Assembly: GCA_963781955.1 (NCBI GenBank)
Contig: CAWAHU010000001.1
Span: 1,116,001 to 1,180,000 of the forward strand
DNA length: 64,000 bases
Reading direction: 5' to 3'
Origin: Bog-473 sp963781955
GTDB lineage: Bacteria > Actinomycetota > Acidimicrobiia > Acidimicrobiales > RAAP-2
The position numbers were made by a program, and so were the translations under genes. Below the pieces are notes generated by a model. That model worked only from the letters and a program-made list of their open reading frames with translations. It had not been told where the DNA came from and searched no databases. Below, piece by piece: positions 40,876-49,241 of the stretch; positions within the stretch are counted from its first letter, which is position 1, and each line of letters starts with the position of its first letter.

Positions 40876-43440
40876 ATGGACGCCAACGGACTCAGGGCGG
40901 CCTTCACGCGCTTCTTCGCCGACCGTGGTCACGCCGTGGTGCCCTCGGCCAGCTTGATCCCGCACGACCCCTCGGTCCTCTTCACCATCGCGGGCATGGT
41001 GCCCTTCAAGCCCTACTTCCTGGGCGAAGAGCCGGCCCCGTGGCCGCGGGCCACTTCGATCCAGAAGTGCTTCCGGACCCCGGACATCGAGATCATCGGC
41101 ACCGACACGTACCACTGCACCTTCTTCGAGATGCTCGGCAACTTCAGCTTCGGGGACTACTTCAAAGAAGACGCCATCCCGCTGGCCTGGGAGCTGCTCA
41201 CCGAAGTCTTCGGACTCGACGCCGAGCGCTTGTGGGTCACGGTGCACGACAGCGACGACGAGGCGGAGCAGATCTGGGTCGACAAGGTCGGCGTGCGGGC
41301 CGAGCGGGTCCAGCGCATGGGCGACGAGGACAACTTCTGGGCCATGGGCGACACCGGGCCCTGCGGCCCCGACTCGGAGATCTTCTTCGACAAGGGCGTG
41401 GCCTACGGGCACGACGGCGGCCCCAAGCACGGCGGGGACGAGCGCTTCGTCGAGATCTGGAACCTGGTCTTCATGCAGTTCAACCGCGACGCGGAGGGCG
41501 TGCGGAGCGAGCTGCCGCGCAAGAACATCGACACCGGGGCCGGGCTCGAGCGCATCCTGCCCATCCTTCAGGGTCACGACTCCATCTTCGACACCGACCT
41601 GTTCGTGCCGATGATCGAGGCGGCGTCGTCGGTGCTCGGCGTGGCCTACGGGAGCGACCCGCAGACCGACGTCGCCCTCCGCGTCCTGGCCGACCACGGG
41701 CGGGCGGCCTCCATGCTGGTGGCCGACGGCGTCCTGCCGGCCAACGAGGGCCGTGGCTACGTACTGCGCCGCGTCCTGCGCCGTGCCGTCATGGCGGCGC
41801 GCCGGGCCGGCGTCGAGAAGCCCGTCGGTCCGGCGCTGGTACAGGCGGCGACTGAGGTCCTGGGCCAGGCCTACCCGGCGTTGGCCGCCCAGCACGACCT
41901 CGTCGTCAACGTGGTGGCCCGGGAGGAGGCCGGCTTCGACCGGACGCTGCGGGCCGGGCTGGTCCGCTTGGAGGAGGCGTTCGCCAGCGGCACCAAGGTG
42001 CTCGGCGGCGACGTCGCCTTCACGCTGCACGACACCCACGGCTTCCCCGTCGAGCTCACCGAGGAGCTGGCGCGCGACGCCGGGGTCGAGGTCGACCGCG
42101 CCGGCTTCGACGCCGCCATGGCCGAGCAGCGCGAGCGGGCGCGGGCGGCGGCCAGGTCGGCCCGCGCCGGCGACGAGGCCGCCTACCGGGCGCTCCTCGA
42201 GTCCGAAGGGGCCACGCCCTTCGTGGGCCGGGACGCCGAGAGCTACGAGGTCCCCGCACGAGTCGTCGCCGTCCTCGAGGCCGGCGAGGGGGACGTCGTC
42301 GAGATCTTCTTGGACCGGACGCCCTTCTACGCCGAGGGCGGCGGCCAGGTCGGCGACACCGGCACCATCGTCACCGAGTCAGGGATCGCGGACGTGCTCG
42401 ACACCCAGTTCGCGGTGCCGGGGCTCATCGTCCACCGGGCGCGCCTGACCGGCGAGATCCGGGCCGGGCAGGACGCGCTGGCCACCATCGACGGTGCGCG
42501 CCGCGAAGCCACCCGGCGCAACCACACGGCCACGCACCTGCTGCACGCCGCCCTGCGCGCCGTGCTGGGTCAGCACGTGCGCCAGCAGGGGTCCCTGGTT
42601 TCCCCGGACTACCTGCGCTTCGACTTCTCCCACCACGGCGCGCCCAGCGCCGCCGAGCTCGAGGAGGTCTTTGCCCGGGCCAACGCCGCCGTGCTCAGCG
42701 ACGCCGGTGTCGAGACCGTCGAGACGTCGCGCCAGGAGGCCGAGCAGATGGGTGCCGTCGCCTTCTTCGGCGACAAGTACGGGGCCGCGGTGCGCGTCGT
42801 GCGGGCGGGGGAGACGTCGTTGGAGTTCTGCGGCGGCACGCACGTCGACTCCCTCGGACAGATCGGGCCGATCACGCTGCTCTCGGAGGGCTCCATCGGG
42901 TCGAACACCCGGCGCGTCTTCGCCCTGACGGGCCGGGCGTCGCTCGACCGGGCGCGCGAGCGCGAGCGCCTCGTGCAGTCCGCCGCCGAGCTGCTGCGCA
43001 CGGAGCCCGACGAGCTGCTGGCCGCCATCGGCCGGGTGGTTGAGCGCAACCGCGAGGCGGAGAGGGAGCTGGCGCGCCTGCGCCAGGCTTCGAGCGAGGC
43101 CGAGGCGAAGACCCTGGCCGCCCAGGCGGCGGCCGACAGCGGCATCGTGGTGGCGCGACGCGACGACGTGGAGCCCGACGCGCTCCGCACCCTGGCGCAG
43201 GCCGTCCTGCGTCACGACGGCGTGCGCGCCGTCGTGCTCGGTGGCTCGCCCGACGGGACCAAGGTGGCCATCGCGGCGGCGACGAGCGGCACGCCCGACG
43301 CCACGGAGCTCGTGCGCGCCCTGGGCAAGATGGTCGGCGGCGGCGGCGGCGGCTCAGCGGAGGTGGCGCTGGCCGGCGGAAGGGACACCTCCCGGATCGA
43401 GGCGGCTCTGGCCGAGGCAGAGCGGCTCCTGACGGCGTGA
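40876..43440 (+). CDS. alaS: Alanyl-tRNA synthetase
   Basis: Charges tRNA-Ala. The 854 residues comprise the class II catalytic core (FFADRGHAVVPSASLIP; TFFEMLGNFSFGDYF; DTGPCGPDSEIFFD), a tRNA-recognition region, the editing domain with zinc ligands in RNHTATHLLHAAL and CGGTHVDSLGQIGP, and the C-Ala/DHHA1 domain ending GGGGGGSAEVALAGG. Length is slightly under the usual 870-900. Promoter spacing predicts a leaderless message. The stop overlaps ruvX by four bases, beginning a fully coupled four-gene operon. Confidence 0.97.
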   Translation: MDANGLRAAFTRFFADRGHAVVPSASLIPHDPSVLFTIAGMVPFKPYFLGEEPAPWPRATSIQKCFRTPDIEIIGTDTYHCTFFEMLGNFSFGDYFKEDAIPLAWELLTEVFGLDAERLWVTVHDSDDEAEQIWVDKVGVRAERVQRMGDEDNFWAMGDTGPCGPDSEIFFDKGVAYGHDGGPKHGGDERFVEIWNLVFMQFNRDAEGVRSELPRKNIDTGAGLERILPILQGHDSIFDTDLFVPMIEAASSVLGVAYGSDPQTDVALRVLADHGRAASMLVADGVLPANEGRGYVLRRVLRRAVMAARRAGVEKPVGPALVQAATEVLGQAYPALAAQHDLVVNVVAREEAGFDRTLRAGLVRLEEAFASGTKVLGGDVAFTLHDTHGFPVELTEELARDAGVEVDRAGFDAAMAEQRERARAAARSARAGDEAAYRALLESEGATPFVGRDAESYEVPARVVAVLEAGEGDVVEIFLDRTPFYAEGGGQVGDTGTIVTESGIADVLDTQFAVPGLIVHRARLTGEIRAGQDALATIDGARREATRRNHTATHLLHAALRAVLGQHVRQQGSLVSPDYLRFDFSHHGAPSAAELEEVFARANAAVLSDAGVETVETSRQEAEQMGAVAFFGDKYGAAVRVVRAGETSLEFCGGTHVDSLGQIGPITLLSEGSIGSNTRRVFALTGRASLDRARERERLVQSAAELLRTEPDELLAAIGRVVERNREAERELARLRQASSEAEAKTLAAQAAADSGIVVARRDDVEPDALRTLAQAVLRHDGVRAVVLGGSPDGTKVAIAAATSGTPDATELVRALGKMVGGGGGGSAEVALAGGRDTSRIEAALAEAERLLTA

Positions 43441-43913
43441 GCGGCACGGGAACCGGCCGCGGGGCGGCGCCCGGCCGGCACGTGCCGGGCCGGGGGCGCG
43501 TGGTGGCGATCGACCTGGGATCCCGGCGGATCGGGGTGGCCTTCAGCGACAGCGGGCGCAGCCTGGCCAGCCCCTGGGGGGCCATCGAGCGCAGCGGCGA
43601 CCCGGGCCACGACCGGCGGGCCGTGGTCGACGCGGTGCGGGAGATCGAGGCGACCACCGTGGTGGTCGGCCTGCCTCTCAGCCTCTCGGGGGCACTCGGG
43701 CCGGCGGCCCGGGCCGCCCTCGACGAGGCGGACGCGTTGCGGCTGCTCCTCGAGGCGCTCGGCGTCCAGGTCGAGACGGCCGACGAGCGCTTCACCACCG
43801 TGGAGGCCGAACGGTCGCTACGCGCTGCGGGGAAGAAGGGCGCAGCGGCGCGCCGCGTCGTGGACAGCGCGGCGGCCATGGTGCTCCTGCAGTCGTGGTT
43901 GGACGGCACATGA
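43437..43913 (+). CDS. ruvX: Putative pre-16S rRNA nuclease, YqgF/RuvX family
   Basis: An RNase H-fold protein proposed to process the 5' end of 16S rRNA precursor. The 158 residues start with a roughly 20-residue Gly/Arg-rich extension, then VVAIDLGSRRIGVAFSD (catalytic Asp), VVVGLPLSLSG (typical GLP), DERFTTVEAERSL (catalytic Glu and family motif) and a final DSAAAMVLLQSWL with the last acidic residue. GTG 43437 overlaps the alaS stop; the stop overlaps mltG (ATGA). alaS-ruvX-mltG is a widespread gene order. Confidence 0.92.
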   Translation: MSGTGTGRGAAPGRHVPGRGRVVAIDLGSRRIGVAFSDSGRSLASPWGAIERSGDPGHDRRAVVDAVREIEATTVVVGLPLSLSGALGPAARAALDEADALRLLLEALGVQVETADERFTTVEAERSLRAAGKKGAAARRVVDSAAAMVLLQSWLDGT

Positions 43914-45160
43914 GCGGGCCCGGGGGCGGGGATGGCCCGGATGACGGTGCCGAGGAGTTCCCCTGGCCGCGCCCTGCGCCGCCCGACCCCGAGCGCAGCG
44001 ACAATGCGGACTCTCAACCTGAACCTCAACTACAACGTGATGGCGAAGGGGACGGCAATGACTCTCAACGTGAAGGTGAGATCGAGGCAGTACCGGAAGA
44101 CGGACCCGCCGACCCGGCCGGGCGCCACGCGGCCCGCCGGGCCCGCGTGCGCCGCCGGCGCCGGATCGTGGGGGGTGTCGCGGGCGCGTTGCTCGTCGTG
44201 GTCCTGGCCTTCGTCTTGTGGTACGAGCTCGAGTCCGACGCGCTCGGGCCGGCGGGGCCGCAGGTCGTGGTGACGGTCAACCAGGGGGAGTCGAGCAGCG
44301 CGGTGATCGACGCACTGAGCCAGAAGGGCGTGATCGGCAGCTCGTTGGCGTTCCGGATCTCCGACGTCTTCCACGGCACGCCCACCGTGCTGCCCGGCAG
44401 CTACGCGCTGCACCAGAACCTGACGTTCGCGCAGGTGCGGGCCATCCTCGCCCGTGGGCCCAACGTGTACCCGGTCGAGGTGCGGCCCGGCTACACCCTG
44501 GCCGAGGTGGCGGCGCGGGTGGGCGACGTGCCCGGCCACACCCCGGCCGGGTTCGAGAAGACGGCGTCGAGCGGAGCCGTGCACTCGACCTTCTCGCCGC
44601 CGGGGTCCGACGACCTCGAGGGAATGCTCGGCACGGGCCAGTACCTCGTCCTCCCGGGCGAGAGCGACCAGACACTGCTCACCGACATGGTGCAGCGCTT
44701 CGACCACGACGCCACGGCGGCCGGGCTGAGCACGGCCTCGGCCGCCTCGCTCGGTCTGACCCCGTACCAGGTGATCACCGTCGCCTCGGTGGTGGAGAAG
44801 GAGGGGTACTACACCTTCAACATGCCCAAGGTGGCCCGGGTGGTCTACAACCGGTTGGCCCAGGGCAAGCCGTTGCAGATGGACTCAACCGTGCTCTACG
44901 CACTGGGTCAGGACGGGGGCCCGGTCACGGCGGCCGACCTCAAGATCCAGTCTCCCTACAACTCCTACCTCCACACGGGCCTGCCCCCGACCCCGATCTG
45001 CATGCCTTCGTCCACAGCGCTGGCCGCCGCCGTCCACCCGCCGGCGGGCGCCTGGCTCTACTTCACCCTCGTCGAGAAGAACGGGACGATGGCGTTCGCC
45101 GACACCTACGCCGAGCAGCTGGCCAACGAGCAGCTGGCCAAGGCCCGCGGGCTGCCCTGA
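43910..45160 (+). CDS. mltG: Endolytic murein transglycosylase MltG
   Basis: Membrane-anchored transglycosylase that cuts nascent glycan strands and so limits their length. The 416-residue protein has a long acidic cytoplasmic N-terminus (about 80 residues), an Arg-rich stop-transfer, one helix (VGGVAGALLVVVLAFVLWY, about 88-107) and the YceG domain: a LysM-like part (VTVNQGESSSAVIDAL) and the catalytic part with Glu in ITVASVVEKEG, LQMDSTVLYALG and SPYNSYLHTGLPPTPI. ATG 43910 overlaps the ruvX stop. Its last base is the first base of the aroE start codon. Confidence 0.93.
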   Translation: MSGPGGGDGPDDGAEEFPWPRPAPPDPERSDNADSQPEPQLQRDGEGDGNDSQREGEIEAVPEDGPADPAGRHAARRARVRRRRRIVGGVAGALLVVVLAFVLWYELESDALGPAGPQVVVTVNQGESSSAVIDALSQKGVIGSSLAFRISDVFHGTPTVLPGSYALHQNLTFAQVRAILARGPNVYPVEVRPGYTLAEVAARVGDVPGHTPAGFEKTASSGAVHSTFSPPGSDDLEGMLGTGQYLVLPGESDQTLLTDMVQRFDHDATAAGLSTASAASLGLTPYQVITVASVVEKEGYYTFNMPKVARVVYNRLAQGKPLQMDSTVLYALGQDGGPVTAADLKIQSPYNSYLHTGLPPTPICMPSSTALAAAVHPPAGAWLYFTLVEKNGTMAFADTYAEQLANEQLAKARGLP

Positions 45161-46111
45161 TGCCGGCGGGCGGGGCGCCGGCCGGCGCCAGCGAACCGGT
45201 GGTCGGGGCCACCATGGAGGACGTCCGGCGCGCGCTGGGCCCAGAGGTCAGGATCGTGGGAGTCATCGGGAGCCCGGTGGCCCACTCGCTCTCGCCGGTG
45301 CTGCACGACGCGGCCTTTTCCGGGCTCGGCCTGGCCGGGCGCTGGCGCTCCTTCGCCTTCGAGGTGGCCGAAGGCGACGCCGCGACCGCGCTCGACGCGT
45401 TGCGCCGGGCGGACGTCACCGGGCTCTCGATCACGATGCCGCACAAGGCGGCGGTGGCCGCGCTGGTCGACGAGTGCAGCGAGACGGCGCACCGACTCGA
45501 CGCCGTGAATTGCGTGGTCAACCGGGACGGGTCCCTCTACGGCACCAACACCGACGGCGAGGGGTTCGTGGTGTCCCTGGCGCGCGGTGTCGGGTTCGAC
45601 CCGGCCGGGCGGCGCTGCCTGGTGATCGGCGCCGGGGGCGCGGCGCGTGCCGTGGTGCTGGCGCTCGCGGGTGCCGGGGCGTCGGCTGTCGTGGTCGTGA
45701 ACCGCACGGTGCCGACGCGGCGCGGCCGCCGCGGCCCTGGCCGGGCCGGCCGGCTCGGTGGTGGACCCGGGCGACCTGGCGGTGCTGGCCGATGCGGTGG
45801 AGGCGTCCGACCTGGTGGTCGACGCCACGCCTGTTGGCATGGCGGGCACGGCGGCCGCGGCCGCCGGTCCGGGTGGTTGGTTGGTCGACCCCGGCACCTT
45901 GCGCCCCGGGCAGGTGGCGGCCGACCTGGTGTACGCGCCGCGCCCGACCCGCTGGCTCGCCGAGGCGGCGGCGGCAGGGGCGGCGGTGCTCGACGGCCTG
46001 GGCATGCTCGTGCACCAGGCCGCGGCGCAGCTGGTCCTGTGGACCGGCGTGGAGCCGCCGGTCGGGGCCATGTGGCGCGCCGCCGAGGCGGCCAGCCCGG
46101 CCGGAGCCTGA
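45160..46111 (+). CDS. aroE: Shikimate dehydrogenase, with one apparent frameshift
   Basis: NADP-dependent reduction of 3-dehydroshikimate in aromatic amino acid synthesis. From ATG 45160 the first frame gives the substrate domain: GSPVAHSLSPVLHDAAF (shikimate-binding Ser pair), ITMPHKAAVAAL (catalytic Lys), NCVVNRDG, TNTDGEGF (catalytic Asp) and the Rossmann loop GAGGAARAVV to VVVNRT. After about 45708 the frame changes by one base. The rest (SVVDPGDLAVLADAVEASD, DATPVGMAG, DLVYAPRPTRWL, LDGLGMLVHQAA) reads in frame 2 to the stop at 46111. All landmarks are present and in order, so the gene is probably intact apart from an indel in the GC-rich stretch 45709-45735. Last gene of the alaS operon, convergent with mscS. 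Confidence 0.82.
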
Positions 46112-46115
46112 CCGC

Positions 46116-47063
46116 CTAGGGCGTGCCGGGCGTCACCTCGGCCGGCCAGTAGCCGTCCCGGGCCAGGGCGCCGACGACTTCCTCGCGCAGGGCGCGGGTG
46201 AGCGGGTCGCGCTGGGACGGGACGGTGAGGAGCATGACACGCATCGTGATCGTGGCCGAGCCGGCGGCGTCGAGGCCGACGATGCGCGGCGGTTCGGTGC
46301 AGTGCGCCGCGAACTCAGGCGACGAGGCCACGCGGCGAGCGGCCCCCTCGATGATGCCCCGCACCGTGTCGAGCTCGGCCGCGGCGTGCCCGGGCAGGGT
46401 CAGGTCCACGATGGCCCGGGCCCACCCACGCGTGAGGTTCCCGATGAGGCGGATGTCGCCGTTGGGGATGACGTAGAGGGTGCCGTCGACGCTGCGAAAG
46501 CGAGTGAGGCGAATGGTCACCTCCTCGATGGTCCCGGTCACGCCCCCCACGGTGACGGCGTCGCCCACGTTGTACTGGTCCTCGAGGGTCATGATGATGC
46601 CCGAGAAGTAGTCGCGCACGATCTGCTGCGCGCCGAAGCCCAGGGTGGCGCCGATGATGGTCGCGCTGGCCAGCAGCGGCGTCAGGTTGACGCCGAGCAT
46701 CCCGAGGATGATGGCGCCGGCGACCACGAAGACGAAGAGGCGCCAGACGTGGGCCACCACCCCGGTCATGGTGGCGACGCGGGCGGCGGCCCGCCTGGAC
46801 CCCGATCGGGCCGCCGTCTGGTCGGCCACCCGCGCGAGCACCCGTCGGATGGCGGCCGTGCCCAGCCGCGCCACCACGAACGCCACCAGGACGACCAGGA
46901 GGATCTCGATGGGGCGGATCACCAAGTCGGTGACGGTGGAGGCCGTGTCCGGGCTCACCCCCGCCTTGAGGAGCAGGTGGTAGAGCCAGCCGCCGCCCTG
47001 GTCCACCGGTGCGGCGGTGGCCGCGGCCAGGGCGGCCGGCGGCGCCAGGGGGAGAGGGGTCAC
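46116..47063 (-). CDS. mscS: Small-conductance mechanosensitive channel, MscS family
   Basis: Releases solutes on hypo-osmotic shock. The 315-residue protein has an N-terminal hydrophobic region, helices around residues 52-75 and 105-130, and the pore-lining TM3 with Gly/Ala packing (ASATIIGATLGFGAQQIV), then DYFSGI, EDQYNVGDAVTVGGVTG, and the beta domain with FRSVDGTLYVIPNGDI. Start GTG 47063 avoids overlap with the divergent rodA-like gene; a longer start at 47114 is possible. Only 29 bp separate the two divergent starts, so their promoters overlap. Ends 4 bp from the aroE stop. Confidence 0.88.
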   Translation of the reverse strand: MTPLPLAPPAALAAATAAPVDQGGGWLYHLLLKAGVSPDTASTVTDLVIRPIEILLVVLVAFVVARLGTAAIRRVLARVADQTAARSGSRRAAARVATMTGVVAHVWRLFVFVVAGAIILGMLGVNLTPLLASATIIGATLGFGAQQIVRDYFSGIIMTLEDQYNVGDAVTVGGVTGTIEEVTIRLTRFRSVDGTLYVIPNGDIRLIGNLTRGWARAIVDLTLPGHAAAELDTVRGIIEGAARRVASSPEFAAHCTEPPRIVGLDAAGSATITMRVMLLTVPSQRDPLTRALREEVVGALARDGYWPAEVTPGTP

Positions 47064-47069
47064 GGCCGG

Positions 47070-47075
47070 TATTCT
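47070..47075 (+). promoter_or_regulatory. -10 box in the mscS/rodA divergent promoter
   Basis: TATTCT fits the -10 consensus for the rightward gene (start near 47082, 11-nt leader). The reverse complement around it (CAGAAT, 8 bases from GTG 47063) could serve mscS, so the two promoters may share bases and exclude one another. Confidence 0.4.
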
Positions 47076-47092
47076 GTCCCCGAATCCGCGAT

Positions 47093-48244
47093 ATGACCAC
47101 CATTGCCCGAACACACGTTGCGCCGCGGCGCAGCGTGCTCCCGTTCGACGTCGTCCTTGTCGCCGCCACCCTGCTGGTGTCCTTCATCGGCGTCGTGATG
47201 GTCTACACCGCGACCCGGGGCTCGCTGCTGGCCCAGGGCGAGGACCCGAAGGCGTTCCTCAAGAAGCAGGGCCTCTTCGTCGTGCTGGGGTGCATCACCA
47301 TGGTCGTGGTGGCGCTGATCGACTATCGGCGGTTGGAACCGCTGACCACCCTGCTGTACTGGATCATCGTCATCGCGCTGCTCGGCGTGTTCGCGGTGGG
47401 GAGCAGCGCCCAGGGGGCGGCGCGCTGGTTCGCCGTCGGGCCCATCCAGCTGCAGCCTTCGGAGTTCGCCGTGCTGGCCCTCGTCCTGGCCGTGGCGTCC
47501 TATTGTGCGCGCCGCGACGAGGAGGGCCTGGCGTGGCGTGACGTCTTCCGGCTCCTGATCATGGCCGGCATCCCGATCGTCCTCGTCATGGTGCAGCCCG
47601 ACCTGGGCACGGCGATGATCATGACGATCGTCCTCCTGGTCATGTTGGCCGTGGCGGGCCTGCCCATCCGCATCCTCGTGATGCTGCTGATGGGCACCGC
47701 TCTGGTCGCGTTCATCGCCATCGAGGGGGGGCTGCTGCACCATTACCAGATCGCCCGGCTGACCACGTTCTTGAACCCGAACAACAAGAGCACCAATCCC
47801 TACGTGCAGTCCGCCATCTACAACCTCCAGGAGGCCAAGAACGCCATCGGGTCGGGCGGCCTGTTCGGGTCGGGCATCGGCCACGGGGCCCAGACGAACC
47901 TGGGCTATGTGCCCGAGCAGCAGACCGACTTCATCTTCACCGCGGTGGGCGAGCAGCTCGGGTTCGTGGGCGGCGCCGGCGTCCTGGCCCTGCTCGGCGT
48001 CATCGCCTGGCGGGTGCTGCATGCCGCCGTGGTGGCCCGGGACACCTTCGGGCGGCTCATCTGCGCCGGGCTGTTCGCGTTCATCGCGTTCAGCGTGTTC
48101 CAGAACGCGGGCATGACGATGGGCATCATGCCGATCACCGGGATCCCGCTGCCCTTCTTGAGCTACGGGGGGACGGCCGTCCTCGTCTTCTACACCGCCG
48201 TGGGCCTCGCGCTCAGCGTCGGGGCGCGCCGGAGGGCGCGGTGA
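47093..48244 (+). CDS. rodA: SEDS-family peptidoglycan polymerase, RodA type
   Basis: Polymerises lipid II into glycan strands together with a class B PBP, for cell elongation. The 383-residue protein has ten membrane segments; marks are VYTATRG after helix 1, GPIQLQPSEFAVLALVL, MVQPDLGTAMIMTIVL (catalytic Asp region), GSGGLFGSGIGHGAQTNLGYVPEQQTDFIF in consecutive pieces, and GIPLPFLSYGGTAVLV. This is the RodA/FtsW signature set; the short tails favour RodA. No PBP gene lies next to it. Start ATG 47093. Its stop overlaps the nuclease gene (GTGA). A second SEDS gene lies at 50145-51530. Confidence 0.88.
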   Translation: MTTIARTHVAPRRSVLPFDVVLVAATLLVSFIGVVMVYTATRGSLLAQGEDPKAFLKKQGLFVVLGCITMVVVALIDYRRLEPLTTLLYWIIVIALLGVFAVGSSAQGAARWFAVGPIQLQPSEFAVLALVLAVASYCARRDEEGLAWRDVFRLLIMAGIPIVLVMVQPDLGTAMIMTIVLLVMLAVAGLPIRILVMLLMGTALVAFIAIEGGLLHHYQIARLTTFLNPNNKSTNPYVQSAIYNLQEAKNAIGSGGLFGSGIGHGAQTNLGYVPEQQTDFIFTAVGEQLGFVGGAGVLALLGVIAWRVLHAAVVARDTFGRLICAGLFAFIAFSVFQNAGMTMGIMPITGIPLPFLSYGGTAVLVFYTAVGLALSVGARRRAR

Positions 48245-48765
48245 CCGAGCCGGCCGTCAGCGGCGGGGCACCCGTGGCGTCCCCGCCCGTCTACCGGGTG
48301 ATGAACGTCGACGACGTCTCGCTGGACCTGCCCTCGCAGTACCCGAGCGTGACGCTGGTCGAGGCCGAGCCCCCCTTCCGGTCCCTGGTGTTCCCGGTGG
48401 GCCTGACCGAGGGGACAGCGATGGCCCAGGCCATGCGCAGGATCGAAGGCCGGCGCCCGATGACGCACGAGCTGTTCGCGCACGTGCTGCGCCGCGCCAA
48501 CATCGACGTGATCGCCCTGCGGGTGGTGGGCCGCGAGGACGGGAACTTGCTGGCCGAGCTCGACCTCATGACGCCCGGGGGGCGAGAGCGTCTGGACTGC
48601 CGGCCCTCCGACGGGATCGTCCTCGCCCTACGCATGCCCGTCCCCGGCGTCGTCCTGGCCGACGAGCGCCTGCTCGAGGAGCTCGGCGACGTCGTGCCGG
48701 CCCCGGTCGGCGAACCCGCGCCGCGAGCCTCGGCTGGGGGGCCCGGTGGTGGAGCGGTGTCCTGA
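48241..48765 (+). CDS. Bifunctional nuclease family protein (DUF151/BFN)
   Basis: A 174-residue cytoplasmic protein with the BFN fold: FRSLVFPVGLTEGTAMAQAM, RRPMTHELFAHVLRR and the conserved RLDCRPSDGIVLALRM. Family members show nuclease activity in a few tested cases, but the physiological role in actinobacteria is unclear. The GTG start at 48241 overlaps the rodA stop, so it is translationally coupled. The C-terminal 25 residues are a Gly/Ala/Pro tail. Confidence 0.85.
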   Translation: MTEPAVSGGAPVASPPVYRVMNVDDVSLDLPSQYPSVTLVEAEPPFRSLVFPVGLTEGTAMAQAMRRIEGRRPMTHELFAHVLRRANIDVIALRVVGREDGNLLAELDLMTPGGRERLDCRPSDGIVLALRMPVPGVVLADERLLEELGDVVPAPVGEPAPRASAGGPGGGAVS

Positions 48766-48782
48766 TCTGATCTGATCGGGGC

Positions 48783-49106
48783 ATGACCGTGATCAAGATC
48801 AACGCAATCACCGTGCCCGAGGAAGCCGGCGACGAGCTGGCACAGCGGTTCGCCGCCCGTGCCGGCGCCGTCGACGGGCAGGAGGGCTTCGAGGGCTTCG
48901 AGCTGCTGCGCCCGACCGACGACCGTCGGCAGTGGCTCGTCGTCACCCGTTGGCGCGACGAGAAGTCCTTCCAGGACTGGGTGGCCTCGCCGGCATTCGC
49001 GCACGGGCACGCCGGCGCAGACCGGCCCGCTCCCCACGGCGGCCCGGTGTCGGTGGCCTCCGAGGTGTGGTCCTACGAGGTGGCCGGGGGTTCGACGCCG
49101 ACCTGA
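48783..49106 (+). CDS. mhuD: Antibiotic biosynthesis monooxygenase-fold heme oxygenase, MhuD-like
   Basis: The 107-residue ABM-fold protein aligns closely by eye with mycobacterial MhuD, which cleaves heme to mycobilin and releases iron: VIKINAITVP at the start carries Asn7, Arg26 lies in RFAARAGAV, GFEGFELLRPTD matches, and Trp66 lies in FQDWVASP. The axial His75 of MhuD has no exact counterpart: this protein has His74 and His76 (AFAHGHAG), so the heme ligand would need a one-residue shift. If active, it provides iron recovery from heme. A triple TGATC sequence lies directly upstream (48763-48778), within which TCTGAT could act as a weak -10 box six bases before the ATG. Confidence 0.72.
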   Translation: MTVIKINAITVPEEAGDELAQRFAARAGAVDGQEGFEGFELLRPTDDRRQWLVVTRWRDEKSFQDWVASPAFAHGHAGADRPAPHGGPVSVASEVWSYEVAGGSTPT

Positions 49107-49241
49107 GAGTCAAGACGGGAGTCGACACCGCCGGGCGCGGCCCCTACGATCCTCCACCGGTACGACCCGTGTCGCACCTCCCGTGGCGCCCGAGGCGAAC
49201 ACGAGCGCGGGGGAGGGTGCCGACGAGCGAGGAGCCGCCGC

